DNA of 64,000 bases, taken from NCBI GenBank assembly GCA_945885625.1, contig CAMCYS010000003.1, positions 52,122 to 116,121 of the forward strand. The letters run 5' to 3'. The position numbers and the translations under genes were made by a program. The stretch comes from Bifidobacterium breve. GTDB lineage: Bacteria > Actinomycetota > Actinomycetes > Nanopelagicales > Nanopelagicaceae. Below are positions 35,993 through 44,403 of this stretch, piece by piece (positions within the stretch are counted from its first letter, which is position 1; each line of letters begins with the position of its first letter). The notes beneath the pieces were generated by a model. The model was not told the origin of the DNA. It saw only the letters and a list, made by a program, of their open reading frames with translations, and did no database searches.

Positions 35993-37035
35993 ACGTTTGC
36001 AAATGCCTTTCGAATTTGAGGCATAACTTCGGCTGCAAAAAGTTCAGACATATCTACAACGCCGGTAATTCGCTTGCCATGCGGCTCGGCATAAGGCGAT
36101 CCACCGAGTAGATAAACATGCTCTAAGCCCATATCTATTAACTTGCTTAGCTTTTCAACGCATAAATCAACTGGGCCACAGATTGCCATCCAGCGGACAA
36201 ATTCATCATCAATCATGTTTAAGTGCGAACCAGCATCTTGAGCATGGTGTTTCATGTCGTAATCCGATTTCATTTTCTCAGCGATACCTTTAATTTGCTC
36301 AGGTAAATGCTCAGTTGGCGATGCCTTCATGCCGGCGAAGTGCGAAACCATACCAGTAACCATGCGCGCTAAATTAACTGCGCGCTGTTCATCTGGATCA
36401 CAAACTAAATTTATATATGCACCAACATTTACTGAGCTGCGATCGCGACCGTTAACTGCCATGCGCGCATTAAAAATATCCATAGCCCATTGCAAACGCT
36501 CTGGCGCGCTGCCGACAGCGAATGAAACCCGATCGGCAACATCGGCAGCAAGCTCAATAGTCTTTGGCCCGGTGCACGCAATATCAATTGGTACTGGGGG
36601 AACATCGCCTGGTTTGATCCAACGCATGGCAGATTGAGTTCCGTCGCGATCTACAGTGCCACCAGCAATATAGGTGCGAATTGAATTGGCGTAGAAGGCA
36701 AGTTGTTCACCGGTTGCTTGTTTCTTGCCAATGTGGGCGGCAGAGGAATCACCGCGACCGATTCCGCATACTGCGCGGCCATTAGATTCAATCTGCAAAG
36801 TAGCTAGCGCACTTGCAGTTACTGCGACATCACGAGTAATTGGGTTAGTAACACCAGTACCTAATTTAATTGTTTTAGTTGCCGCAGCAGCAAGTGAAAG
36901 TTGCCCATAAGGATCTGCCGACAAGTTCTGGGTATCAGGAGTTAATAAGTAATCAAATCCCATATCTTCTAAGCGTTTGGCATTAGGGGCGGTAAATCCT
37001 GCCGATGGTTCATTAACAACGCCGATCTCGATCAT
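35989..37035 (-). CDS. LLM-class F420/flavin-dependent oxidoreductase
   Basis: 348 aa luciferase-like barrel. Seen features are the N-terminal strand MIEIGVVNEPS, TIKLGTGVTNPITRDVAV, AVCGIGRGDSSAAHIGKK and PVPIDIACTGPKTIELAAD. The pattern GIGRGDS is typical of F420-dependent Mer/MCR-like members. AAGGGGC sits 5-10 bases upstream of the ATG. Third LLM enzyme in the window; divergent from the Zn alcohol dehydrogenase. Substrate unknown. Confidence 0.87.
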   Translation of the reverse strand: MIEIGVVNEPSAGFTAPNAKRLEDMGFDYLLTPDTQNLSADPYGQLSLAAAATKTIKLGTGVTNPITRDVAVTASALATLQIESNGRAVCGIGRGDSSAAHIGKKQATGEQLAFYANSIRTYIAGGTVDRDGTQSAMRWIKPGDVPPVPIDIACTGPKTIELAADVADRVSFAVGSAPERLQWAMDIFNARMAVNGRDRSSVNVGAYINLVCDPDEQRAVNLARMVTGMVSHFAGMKASPTEHLPEQIKGIAEKMKSDYDMKHHAQDAGSHLNMIDDEFVRWMAICGPVDLCVEKLSKLIDMGLEHVYLLGGSPYAEPHGKRITGVVDMSELFAAEVMPQIRKAFANV

Positions 37036-37112
37036 CTTTGCCCCTTAATTAGAATATTTTCTAGAGTAAACCTCATAGCCATGTGGGTCAATTACCTAAT
37101 AAAATCAAGGCT

Positions 37113-38090
37113 ATGACTGTTATCGCTGGTGGAACAATCCCAACGCTTTTTAAATTGGGTCAGTTCAGCGTTACACAAGCAGAAGTACCAACTGCACAAC
37201 CTGGTGAAGAGTTAGTAAAGATCATAACTGCGGGAGTTTGCGGAACAGATCTACACCTCTATGAAGCTGACTGGGGTTTCATGCCGGTAGTACTCGGCCA
37301 TGACGCGGTTGGTGAAATAGTTTCAACTGGTCAACGAGTTGCCATTGACCCAGCAATTAGTTGTCGCACTTGCAAACTTTGTTTAGCGGGCAGACCAAAT
37401 GCTTGTGTTGAGTATAAATTCCTAGGGTTAACTGCGCCAGGCACATTTGCCTCATATTTAACTTTGCCAAAAGTGAATCTGCACCCGCTGCCCGATTCCG
37501 TAAGTGATGAAGCGGGAACAGTGCTTGAACCAATAACTGTTGGCTTGCATACAGTTGAACGTTTGTTGCAGGTTGTTACATCGGCTGCGCCAATAATTGT
37601 CGTTGGTGGCGGCCCAATCGGAATTGTGGCAGCCAAACTTCTGCAACTAAATGGTTTTGATATGCAATTAATCGAACCGCTATCGGCCCGGCGAGAGAAA
37701 GCGATCAATTGGGGAATCACTGCAATTGACCCAACTGAATTAAAACCTCATGTGATATCTGGCGAACGTGCAGTTGCGATAGAGACTTCATCTTCCAAAA
37801 ATGGCGCGCAATTGGCTATGGATTGGGTTGGCATTGGGGGAGTAATAGTTGCAGTGGGCGCTGCCGACTTGCCGCTTACTTATGCCCAAGCTGTTTTAAA
37901 AGATCAGACGCTGATTGGAATCCGCGGTGGTGCGCGGCGCTATGAAAAGGCGATTGAACTTGTGGCAAGTGGCGCAATTCCGGTTGGTGATTTGATTTCA
38001 CATCGAAATTCGATTGCCAATCTTGAGGCGGTAATTAATGCGACAAATGCTGACCCATTAGGCGTTTATCGCACGGTCTTGCGGCATTAA
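37113..38090 (+). CDS. Zn-dependent medium-chain alcohol dehydrogenase family protein
   Basis: 325 aa MDR. Catalytic zinc ligands: Cys in GVCGTDLHLY and His-Asp in VVLGHDAVGEIV; the structural-zinc lobe has cysteines in AISCRTCKLCLAGRPNAC. The nucleotide fold is PIIVVGGGPIGIVAAKLL. It oxidises an alcohol or polyol with NAD(P). I prefer ATG at 37113: TAAAAT lies seven bases upstream (leaderless type); a GTG at 37083 would overlap that promoter. Its substrate is not evident from the neighbours. Confidence 0.88.
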   Translation: MTVIAGGTIPTLFKLGQFSVTQAEVPTAQPGEELVKIITAGVCGTDLHLYEADWGFMPVVLGHDAVGEIVSTGQRVAIDPAISCRTCKLCLAGRPNACVEYKFLGLTAPGTFASYLTLPKVNLHPLPDSVSDEAGTVLEPITVGLHTVERLLQVVTSAAPIIVVGGGPIGIVAAKLLQLNGFDMQLIEPLSARREKAINWGITAIDPTELKPHVISGERAVAIETSSSKNGAQLAMDWVGIGGVIVAVGAADLPLTYAQAVLKDQTLIGIRGGARRYEKAIELVASGAIPVGDLISHRNSIANLEAVINATNADPLGVYRTVLRH

Positions 38091-38126
38091 GGCCATTTGT
38101 CAGAAGCCGCCCATAGGATCTGGGCA

Positions 38127-39854
38127 ATGAGATTAGATGCCCGCGCCGCTTTGCAGTGTCATGAATATCTGCATAAGTCATTCGCGCCTGCCTGCTTTGA
38201 TTTGAGTGAGCGCGCACCTGAATCTGAAATGATGCGCGAACTTAAGCGCCAGGGTGATATTCACGAAGCCCGCACGATTGAGAATTTACTGACTAAAAGC
38301 CTAGATATTTTGGTCATTAACAAAGAGCAAGGTGAGATTGAAAAAGAGTTAACAACAGCCGACGCGCTGATCAATTCAACTGCGCAAATAATTATTGGGG
38401 CCTGGATTAGTTCAGTCTGCGAAGAAAAAATTGCCGAACTAACTGGGCGAGCAACTGCCAATGATCCCGATCGCGTAAGTCGCCCCGATTTACTCATTCG
38501 AGTCGGTGAAAGCGATGATGGCAAACCTCGATGGGCACCTGTCGACATCAAGAGCCACGACCCAATCAATGAGAATAAATCCAGCAAGCTTTATCTGGCT
38601 AATTGGGATTCTTTCTTGCCAAGTGATGGCATCGAAACAGTTGCGCGCTTAGATTTAGCGGATGCTGCCCAACTTGCGCATTATCACGAGCACTTACGCA
38701 CCTTAGGACTCGCAACTGATCAAGGATTTGTTGGCGTCATCGGGCGAGATATTGAAACGATTGCATGGGCAAAACTTTCCGAAACCGCTCTTGGTCTTGG
38801 CGGCAAAGATGGTAACGCCGGCACTGATTACTTAGTTAAATTCGATATTGCGAAACAGATTGTGGCAGCCGCGCAAGCGCGTCAGAGAGATCCAGCTCTA
38901 CCACCAGCTGCATATTCGGCGCTCGAAGGCGATGCTAAGTTTGGCTGCGGCGCATGTACATTCCAACTTATTTGCGAGCGCGAACTCGAGACCCATGATG
39001 GCGGCGCCGGCCATGTGACGTTATTGGCTGGAGTCACCAAAAATGTGCAAGCTAAATACTTCCCAGATATAACGAGTATCCGCGATTTAGCCGCCGTTGC
39101 CGGGCTACCCAAACCTGCTGAAAAGCACCAGGTGCAAGCACAAGCTAAAGTGCTAGATAAGGCGATTTTACTTGATCCAGATAAAGAGTTTTTGATTCCC
39201 GAATTTGACATTGAAATCGACATTGACTTAGAAAATAGCCTTTCGGCATTTCAAGATAGCGGTTTAACTGAAGTTGAGGGTAAAGATCGGGTCTATCTCT
39301 ATGGTTTCGGAATCCACGATCGCACCATAAATCGAGATTGGCATAGCGCTAAGTTTGATTCATTTGCTGACTACTCAAATACTGAAGATGGCGAATACCA
39401 ATTACTTCTCAAGATGTGGAACTTTCTAAAGGATCAAGTTTCACAAGCTGACGCAGCTGGAAAATCAATTGGAATTTTCCACTACAGCAGTCACGAGAAA
39501 ACTTGGTGGCGCAACTTCGCCCGAAATCATGAAGGCAAAGCTGGTGTGCCGACTCTCGAAGATGTTGAGAATTTTACTAAGAGATATTTCGTAGATCTAC
39601 TAGATTATTCAAAACAAGTCGCACTCGGCACAACCGGCTACGGAATCAAGAAGCTAGCCCCTAAGGCTGGCTTTAATTGGCAAGTGCAAGATCCTGGTGG
39701 CGCACTCTCGCTTTTGAAATATAAAGATTCAGTAGATCCGAGTAAGACAGAGGCTGAACAAAAGGAGTCAATTGCCTGGCTGTATTCCTATAATCTCGAT
39801 GACGTGCGTGCAACTTTTGCGGTTCGTGATTATCTACGCAACTTAGTTTTTTAG
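38127..39854 (+). CDS. RecB-like nuclease / RNase H-like protein (TM0106 family)
   Basis: 575 aa. The N-terminal half has PD-(D/E)xK features: RPDLLIRVGE followed by WAPVDIKSHDP, where Asp and Lys would be catalytic. A Cys cluster at FGCGACTFQLICER resembles the metal-binding cysteines of Cas4/AddB-like relatives. The C-terminal third ends LYSYNLDDVRATFAVRDYL, the YNxDDxxAT block of the YprB-type RNase H-like exonuclease domain. ATG 38127 has AGGA ten bases before; the frame starts earlier at a TTG at 38097. Its role in DNA or RNA metabolism is unknown and it looks out of place among catabolic genes. Confidence 0.8.
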   Translation: MRLDARAALQCHEYLHKSFAPACFDLSERAPESEMMRELKRQGDIHEARTIENLLTKSLDILVINKEQGEIEKELTTADALINSTAQIIIGAWISSVCEEKIAELTGRATANDPDRVSRPDLLIRVGESDDGKPRWAPVDIKSHDPINENKSSKLYLANWDSFLPSDGIETVARLDLADAAQLAHYHEHLRTLGLATDQGFVGVIGRDIETIAWAKLSETALGLGGKDGNAGTDYLVKFDIAKQIVAAAQARQRDPALPPAAYSALEGDAKFGCGACTFQLICERELETHDGGAGHVTLLAGVTKNVQAKYFPDITSIRDLAAVAGLPKPAEKHQVQAQAKVLDKAILLDPDKEFLIPEFDIEIDIDLENSLSAFQDSGLTEVEGKDRVYLYGFGIHDRTINRDWHSAKFDSFADYSNTEDGEYQLLLKMWNFLKDQVSQADAAGKSIGIFHYSSHEKTWWRNFARNHEGKAGVPTLEDVENFTKRYFVDLLDYSKQVALGTTGYGIKKLAPKAGFNWQVQDPGGALSLLKYKDSVDPSKTEAEQKESIAWLYSYNLDDVRATFAVRDYLRNLVF

Positions 39855-40172
39855 TACTGCCTGAGCTATTTTAAAATCTCGCTCAAAGACCATCAGTGCT
39901 GGGCCGTCATAAGTTTGGGTCAGATTTACTTTTATCTCAGCTGCGATCAGTTTCTGCTTAAGCATCTCGGCCTCGATGTAATTTTTTGGTGTCGGCAGAG
40001 CCACCAATAAACCATATTGATCTTTCTTGCCAGCCTGATCGGGCGTGATAATAAATTTCTTATCTTTGCCGCGGCTACCAAATGCCCACTTCAGAATCAA
40101 GGTCAGAAAAGCCAGGGCGAAGAAGCCACCAAAGGAGGAGAGAAAGAGTGCATTGTTGATTCCGCCCAGCAT
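39843..40172 (-). CDS. Small membrane-anchored DUF2007-like protein
   Basis: 109 aa. One N-terminal membrane helix (residues ~6-28, LFLSSFGGFFALAFLTLILK), a basic linker, then a DUF2007-like fold: NYIEAEMLKQKLIAAEIKV and PALMVFERDFKIAQAVL. DUF2007 proteins are called putative signal-transducing and their function is not established. The last 12 bases overlap the convergent nuclease gene. Homologous layout (TM plus DUF2007) is common in Actinobacteria. Confidence 0.7.
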   Translation of the reverse strand: MLGGINNALFLSSFGGFFALAFLTLILKWAFGSRGKDKKFIITPDQAGKKDQYGLLVALPTPKNYIEAEMLKQKLIAAEIKVNLTQTYDGPALMVFERDFKIAQAVLKN

Positions 40173-40256
40173 TTGGAAAGGGTATAAGACCTGTTAATTT
40201 TCTGCAGGGCGAATAATTCGGGGAGACTTCCTCATATCCTTCGATAAACTCGCCAA

Positions 40257-40859
40257 GTGAATGATTTCCTAGTGGCCCTAGACTTTCTATCCACCTTTGC
40301 TTTCGCGCTCGTGGGCGCGCGTCTTGCCGCAAGCCGCTTTATGGATTACGGCGGAATCCTCTTTGTGGCATCGGTTGCGGCGCTGACTGGTGGAACTTTT
40401 CGTAACTTAGCCCTAGACATTCCACTTACTTGGATTGAGAAACCTTACTTATTGGGAGCAGTCCTTTTGGCGGTTGCTCTAACTATCGTATTTAAATGGT
40501 CTAGCGAAGTCGGTAATTTCGTACTACTTATAGATTCCATTGGCTTAGGTGTATCAACTGTTGCCGGCACCGCACTCGCGTTAGATTTAAATTTGCAAGC
40601 GATCCCAGCAATTTTGCTTGGTCTGCTAAGTGCGGTACTTGGTGGATTAACTCGTGACTTGCTCGCACAAGTACCGCCCGTATTGTTACATCGTGAAACT
40701 AATGGCACTGCCTCATTTATCGGAGCCAGCTTTTTTGTAGTTGCCATCGAGCTAGGGGCTAATCAGGAATTAGCTGCGGCGATTGGATTTGTTCTAGTAA
40801 TTAGCATCCGGTTAATCTCAATTAAACAGAATTGGAACTTACCTAAGATAAAAGGTTAA
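40257..40859 (+). CDS. Trimeric intracellular cation channel (TRIC/UPF0126) family protein
   Basis: 200 aa, seven helices arranged as two three-helix repeats plus one, typical of UPF0126. The repeat signature with Gly-rich kinks is seen at FAFALVGARLAASR and again at LLGLLSAVLGGLTRDLL; GGTFRNLALDIPLTW is the other family marker. A probable K+ channel. GTG start; GATAAA lies eight bases upstream, so a leaderless transcript is possible. Confidence 0.82.
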   Translation: MNDFLVALDFLSTFAFALVGARLAASRFMDYGGILFVASVAALTGGTFRNLALDIPLTWIEKPYLLGAVLLAVALTIVFKWSSEVGNFVLLIDSIGLGVSTVAGTALALDLNLQAIPAILLGLLSAVLGGLTRDLLAQVPPVLLHRETNGTASFIGASFFVVAIELGANQELAAAIGFVLVISIRLISIKQNWNLPKIKG

Positions 40860-40870
40860 GTTAATCGATT

Positions 40871-42055
40871 TTAAATTTCAGTACTAAATTTATTGCGTCC
40901 AATCACGGTAATTAAAAACGTAACTAGAGTCGCAAATGCTCCAAGTGCGAATGAATAGTTAGTTCCACGATTATCAATTAACCAGCCAGCCATAGCTGCC
41001 GCGCAGGCAAAACCTAAGCCGATGCCAGCGTACATTGAGGCAATCGCTTCGGTAGTTCGGCCAACAGGGGCTCGACGCTGAGTAATTGCGGCACTTGCAA
41101 TCAAGAGAGGTGAGATACCTATTCCTGCTGCTATCGCTAGTAATGCCAGCATGGAAATAGTGTCGATAAATATCATGGCAGCAGTTGCTGGTACTAAGAG
41201 CAAACTAACCACGATTAATTGCTTATGAAGTGGTGACTTGAAGTGCCAGCCACCGTAGACAAAGCCACCAAGCAACGAACCAAATGCCCATATTGCCATG
41301 ACTATTCCGCCATAAATAGGTTGGCCGGCAAGTTTTGTGAAAGCAATGATGGACGTTTCAACTGCGCCAAAGAACATACCGATAGCAATATGAACGCCCC
41401 ACATATAGATCAGACCATTTTGGAGAATAACTGGCTTGCCATGTTTGCCCTGATGCTTATTTATTGGCGGCTCGGTGCTGCGCATAGAAGCTAGCCAAAG
41501 TCCGCCGCCTGCCAGTAGAAACATGGCGATTACTTGTGGCGCCGCCGGATGTATTTTTACTGAAGTAGTAGCGGCAATAGTTGGTCCAACAATAAAGATC
41601 AACTCATCAATGATGCTTTCGATTGAAAACGCGGTTAGTAAAACCGGTCCTGAAACTAAGAGCGCTGTCCAACGAGATCGAACTAGTGCTCCGATTGATG
41701 GATATGCCAGACCGCTGCCAATCGAGAAAATAAATAAGTATGGCGCTGGAACATCAGAAGGAATTAAGACGACTAACGCCATGGAGCAAAGAACAATTAG
41801 CAAAATTTGAATTGGCAAAACCCGATGTTGGCCGAGCTTATCTACGAGCCTTGAACTTAGGGGACCACCGATTGCTGCGGCAACTGAGATGGAACCAGCG
41901 ACTGCGCCAGCAATTGTGTAGCTGCCGCGTTCGGCCTCGACATACATCAAGATTCCAATTCCAACCATGGAAACTGGAAGGCGGGCAATAAATCCCGCAG
42001 TAGAAAATCGCCAAGCAGAATTACCTGCAAAAACTTGACGATATCTATTTAGCAT
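40871..42055 (-). CDS. MFS transporter
   Basis: 394 aa, twelve hydrophobic helices. The cytoplasmic loop after helix 2 (SSRLVDKLGQHRVL) and the mid-protein loop match MFS_1. Weak family resemblance to sugar or drug efflux members. Alone on the minus strand, divergent from the methyltransferase cassette; the shared intergenic region carries the repeat at 42127. Substrate unknown. Confidence 0.85.
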   Translation of the reverse strand: MLNRYRQVFAGNSAWRFSTAGFIARLPVSMVGIGILMYVEAERGSYTIAGAVAGSISVAAAIGGPLSSRLVDKLGQHRVLPIQILLIVLCSMALVVLIPSDVPAPYLFIFSIGSGLAYPSIGALVRSRWTALLVSGPVLLTAFSIESIIDELIFIVGPTIAATTSVKIHPAAPQVIAMFLLAGGGLWLASMRSTEPPINKHQGKHGKPVILQNGLIYMWGVHIAIGMFFGAVETSIIAFTKLAGQPIYGGIVMAIWAFGSLLGGFVYGGWHFKSPLHKQLIVVSLLLVPATAAMIFIDTISMLALLAIAAGIGISPLLIASAAITQRRAPVGRTTEAIASMYAGIGLGFACAAAMAGWLIDNRGTNYSFALGAFATLVTFLITVIGRNKFSTEI

Positions 42056-42077
42056 TAGGCAAAGTTAGCGGATTACT

Positions 42078-42100
42078 GATCTTTTACTGATAAAAGGATC
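42078..42100. promoter_or_regulatory. Inverted repeat near the MFS start
   Basis: GATCTTTTA and TAAAAGGATC flank a 4-base CTGA loop, with one bulged G. It sits 23 bases before the MFS ATG. It could be a 5' UTR hairpin or an operator for that gene. Confidence 0.3.
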
Positions 42101-42126
42101 GGCAGTCGCCTCTCCAATAAAACAGA

Positions 42127-42143
42127 GTTTCATTAGGTGGAAA
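42127..42143. promoter_or_regulatory. 17-bp inverted repeat upstream of the methyltransferase cassette
   Basis: GTTTC-ATTAGGT-GGAAA. It is almost the same as 2034 (GTCTC-AATAGGT-GGAAA) and as the reverse complement of 18202, over the spacer as well as the arms, so a common protein is likely. It precedes a weak promoter (TTGCCC 42161, TGATAATTT 42181-42189). Confidence 0.55.
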
Positions 42144-42197
42144 GGCGCTTAAATCATCGCTTGCCCGCCCTCTTGCCGAGTGATAATTTGTACCAAG

Positions 42198-42224
42198 TGC
42201 AACAAGGGATCGCACCTTTTTGCA
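42198..42224 (+). promoter_or_regulatory. 5' UTR hairpin before the methyltransferase gene
   Basis: TGCAA-c-AAGG and CCTT-t-TTGCA pair around GATCGCA. It is 12 bases before the GAGGGG ribosome site of the next gene. It may act as a translation-control or mRNA-stability element; too small for a known riboswitch. Confidence 0.3.
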
Positions 42225-42250
42225 ATGAATTCGAGATGAGGGGTTAAGTG

Positions 42251-43342
42251 ATGGCTAACCAAACTTCGAGCGCAGCCAAGAGTGGTCCAACTGGTCGTGG
42301 CTATATTGGAACCATGGCAGCAATGTCTTCTTATGATGATGAGAGTTACCTAGATTTCATCGAAGGTCTGCGTATGTTTGCATTGCGCTCAATGAACCCA
42401 TCTTCGGCCCGCGCTCTTAAATCTGAAATTGATGCCGGCAAGATTAAATCTGAAAATCCAAAAATTGAAGAAACTCGTTCAGTTGCTGATCAAATTCCGG
42501 TCATCGGAATTCGCAATCGCATGCTGCACAGTACCCAAGGTCAAAACTGGGCAGGTGTTTTAGATTCATATGGCAAAAATCGTGCAGCTCTAGAACAAGA
42601 GCTAACTGATGCTGAGAAAGATGGCCCTGGAACACTTCGCTGGGATCCAAACTTTGTTTATCCAGATTACTTCACTGCGATTCCTTACCACCGTCAACCT
42701 GGGAGCTATCACGCTGACCCATTAAGCGGTCACGTCTATCACTACGGAACCAAAGTTTTCCATGGTGGTTCAAACGATAAAGATGAAGCGAAAATTGAAC
42801 GAATTTCTATGTTACCGATGCCAGCTGATGGCGTAATGAAAAAGTTCCTTGATGTTGCTTGCGCGATCGGTTCGGGTACAGTTGCAGCGAAACTACGTTG
42901 GCCAAATGCCGAAGTTCATGGCATCGAAATTGCGGGCCCACTTGTGCGCTATGCACATATGAGAGCAACTAGATTGAATTCCGAGGTTCACTTTTCGCAG
43001 CAGCTTGCCGAAAAGTTGGACTTTGCGGATAACACATTCGACCTTATTTATATGAGCACTCTGCTCCATGAAATGCCGCTAGCCGAAGGTCGTATCGCAG
43101 TAAAGGAAGCCAAGCGAGTACTGCGCCCAGGCGGAATTCTGGTCATTAATGACATGGTGCAGGCTACAAAACCACTTAATATCTGGAGTGATTACGACCG
43201 CTATTTCGATCACCGCTTCAACAATGAGCCTTATGCCTATAACTATGTGCACTCAGATCTAGATTCTTTCTTAAACGAAGAATTTAGCTCGGTAAAGAAC
43301 ACAATTCAGGGCAAGACCTCTACTTGGGAGTGCGTTAAGTGA
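42251..43342 (+). CDS. SAM-dependent methyltransferase with unusual N-terminal domain (cassette 1)
   Basis: 363 aa. A class I methyltransferase core starts near residue 198 (FLDVACAIGSGTVAAKL is motif I; AEVHGIEIAG holds the acidic SAM residue; LLHEMPLAEGR; VLRPGGILVINDM). Residues ~1-195 are an extra domain; its block with L-x-DP at residue 129 and QPGSYHADPLSGHVYHYG (149-166) recurs in the protein at 55797. The ATG at 42251 has GAGGGG upstream. Overlaps the small partner gene by 4 bases. Acceptor unknown. Confidence 0.82.
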   Translation: MANQTSSAAKSGPTGRGYIGTMAAMSSYDDESYLDFIEGLRMFALRSMNPSSARALKSEIDAGKIKSENPKIEETRSVADQIPVIGIRNRMLHSTQGQNWAGVLDSYGKNRAALEQELTDAEKDGPGTLRWDPNFVYPDYFTAIPYHRQPGSYHADPLSGHVYHYGTKVFHGGSNDKDEAKIERISMLPMPADGVMKKFLDVACAIGSGTVAAKLRWPNAEVHGIEIAGPLVRYAHMRATRLNSEVHFSQQLAEKLDFADNTFDLIYMSTLLHEMPLAEGRIAVKEAKRVLRPGGILVINDMVQATKPLNIWSDYDRYFDHRFNNEPYAYNYVHSDLDSFLNEEFSSVKNTIQGKTSTWECVK

Positions 43343-43617
43343 GCGAACGCGAGCGTGAGCCGTTAGGCAAATTTGCTCCCGACAACATAAACGATCACAT
43401 TCTTCATGTTATTTTTGAATTAGCTGCCGAACTCTGGGTAGTAAAGCGCCGATTGGCTGAAGTTGAGGGCGCTGCCGTTGCCAATGGCGTTATCGCTAGC
43501 CCCGATTCAATTATTCGTGATGATTCTTTTGCTTTCGATAACGCTGAACGCGATGCTTTCGTAGAACGAATCTTTGGTTCGCTTAAAGATATCGGCGCAA
43601 AGCTCGATACCCAGTAG
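43339..43617 (+). CDS. Small helical partner protein of the methyltransferase (cassette 1)
   Basis: 92 aa. Largely alpha-helical, probable coiled coil at residues ~17-45 (ILHVIFELAAELWVVKRRLA). A second helix with DNAERDAFVERIFGSLKDIG near 67-86. The same two helices are seen in the protein at 56870. GTGA overlap with the methyltransferase indicates translational coupling. No catalytic motif; likely a regulatory or scaffolding subunit. Confidence 0.65.
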   Translation: MSEREREPLGKFAPDNINDHILHVIFELAAELWVVKRRLAEVEGAAVANGVIASPDSIIRDDSFAFDNAERDAFVERIFGSLKDIGAKLDTQ

Positions 43618-43650
43618 TTGCTGAATCATTAATAACTTAGATTGCTAAAC

Positions 43651-44403
43651 ATGCAGCGAAAAATTGGCATAGTCGTACCATGTGCTAATCCCACTGTTGA
43701 ACCTGAGATTCACAAACTTGTTCCGAGCGGTTATTTTCCATACGTAGCGCGATTTCCAAGTTATCCAGATTCTGATTTAAAAGAGCGGTTAACTAAGTAC
43801 CGTTCAGACCTTTCGCAATCCATCGATACGCTAAAGGGTTTAGATTTAGATGGCGCGCTAGTTGCGTGCACTGGCTCGTCTTATCCAATTGGTTTAAGTG
43901 GTGATAGAGAGTGGACTGACGAGGCAAGTGAACAGTTAGGCAAGCCAGTGGTATCTGCTGCCGGATCTGTCGCTACAGTACTAAAAGCGCTAAGCGCCAA
44001 AGAGCTTGTTGTTGTTTCACCCTATCCAGCTTGGCTTACTGCCGAGTTCTCTGCATTTTGGATTAGCGCCGGCTACAAAATAGTTGAGTTAGTAGAGATT
44101 AATAAGTCAGGCAATATTTATGACTTAACTAAATCTGAGATGGCCAAAGCGCTTAGTGAGGCCGTTAGCCAAAGCGGTGGAAAACGTCCAAACCAAGTGC
44201 TTTTAGTAGCCGGAACTGGGGTCCCTAGTTTAGAGCCGATTGAAGAGATGGCTAGTTTGATTGAAATTCCGATCGTAACCAGCCAGATTGCCGGTATTTG
44301 GAACCTATTTAGCGAGATGAATAAATTGGATCAAATTCCAAATAGCAAAAGTGCCGCCCTAAATAAATTACATAATCAAATTCTTAAGAGTAGTAACTCG
44401 TGA
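43651..44403 (+). CDS. Asp/Glu racemase-fold protein (maleate isomerase / arylmalonate decarboxylase-like)
   Basis: 250 aa. Begins KIGIVVPCANPTVEPEIHKL, with the N-terminal catalytic Cys73 in LVACTGSSYP. The C-terminal counterpart, where maleate isomerase has a second Cys, reads LLVAGTGVPSLEPIEEM, so the second Cys is Gly188. Such single-Cys members have been linked to different chemistries in this superfamily. ATG 43651; an earlier TTG 43642 is in frame. Next to a FAD monooxygenase and aldehyde dehydrogenases, as in ring-cleavage pathways ending in maleate. Function inferred only. Confidence 0.78.
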   Translation: MQRKIGIVVPCANPTVEPEIHKLVPSGYFPYVARFPSYPDSDLKERLTKYRSDLSQSIDTLKGLDLDGALVACTGSSYPIGLSGDREWTDEASEQLGKPVVSAAGSVATVLKALSAKELVVVSPYPAWLTAEFSAFWISAGYKIVELVEINKSGNIYDLTKSEMAKALSEAVSQSGGKRPNQVLLVAGTGVPSLEPIEEMASLIEIPIVTSQIAGIWNLFSEMNKLDQIPNSKSAALNKLHNQILKSSNS

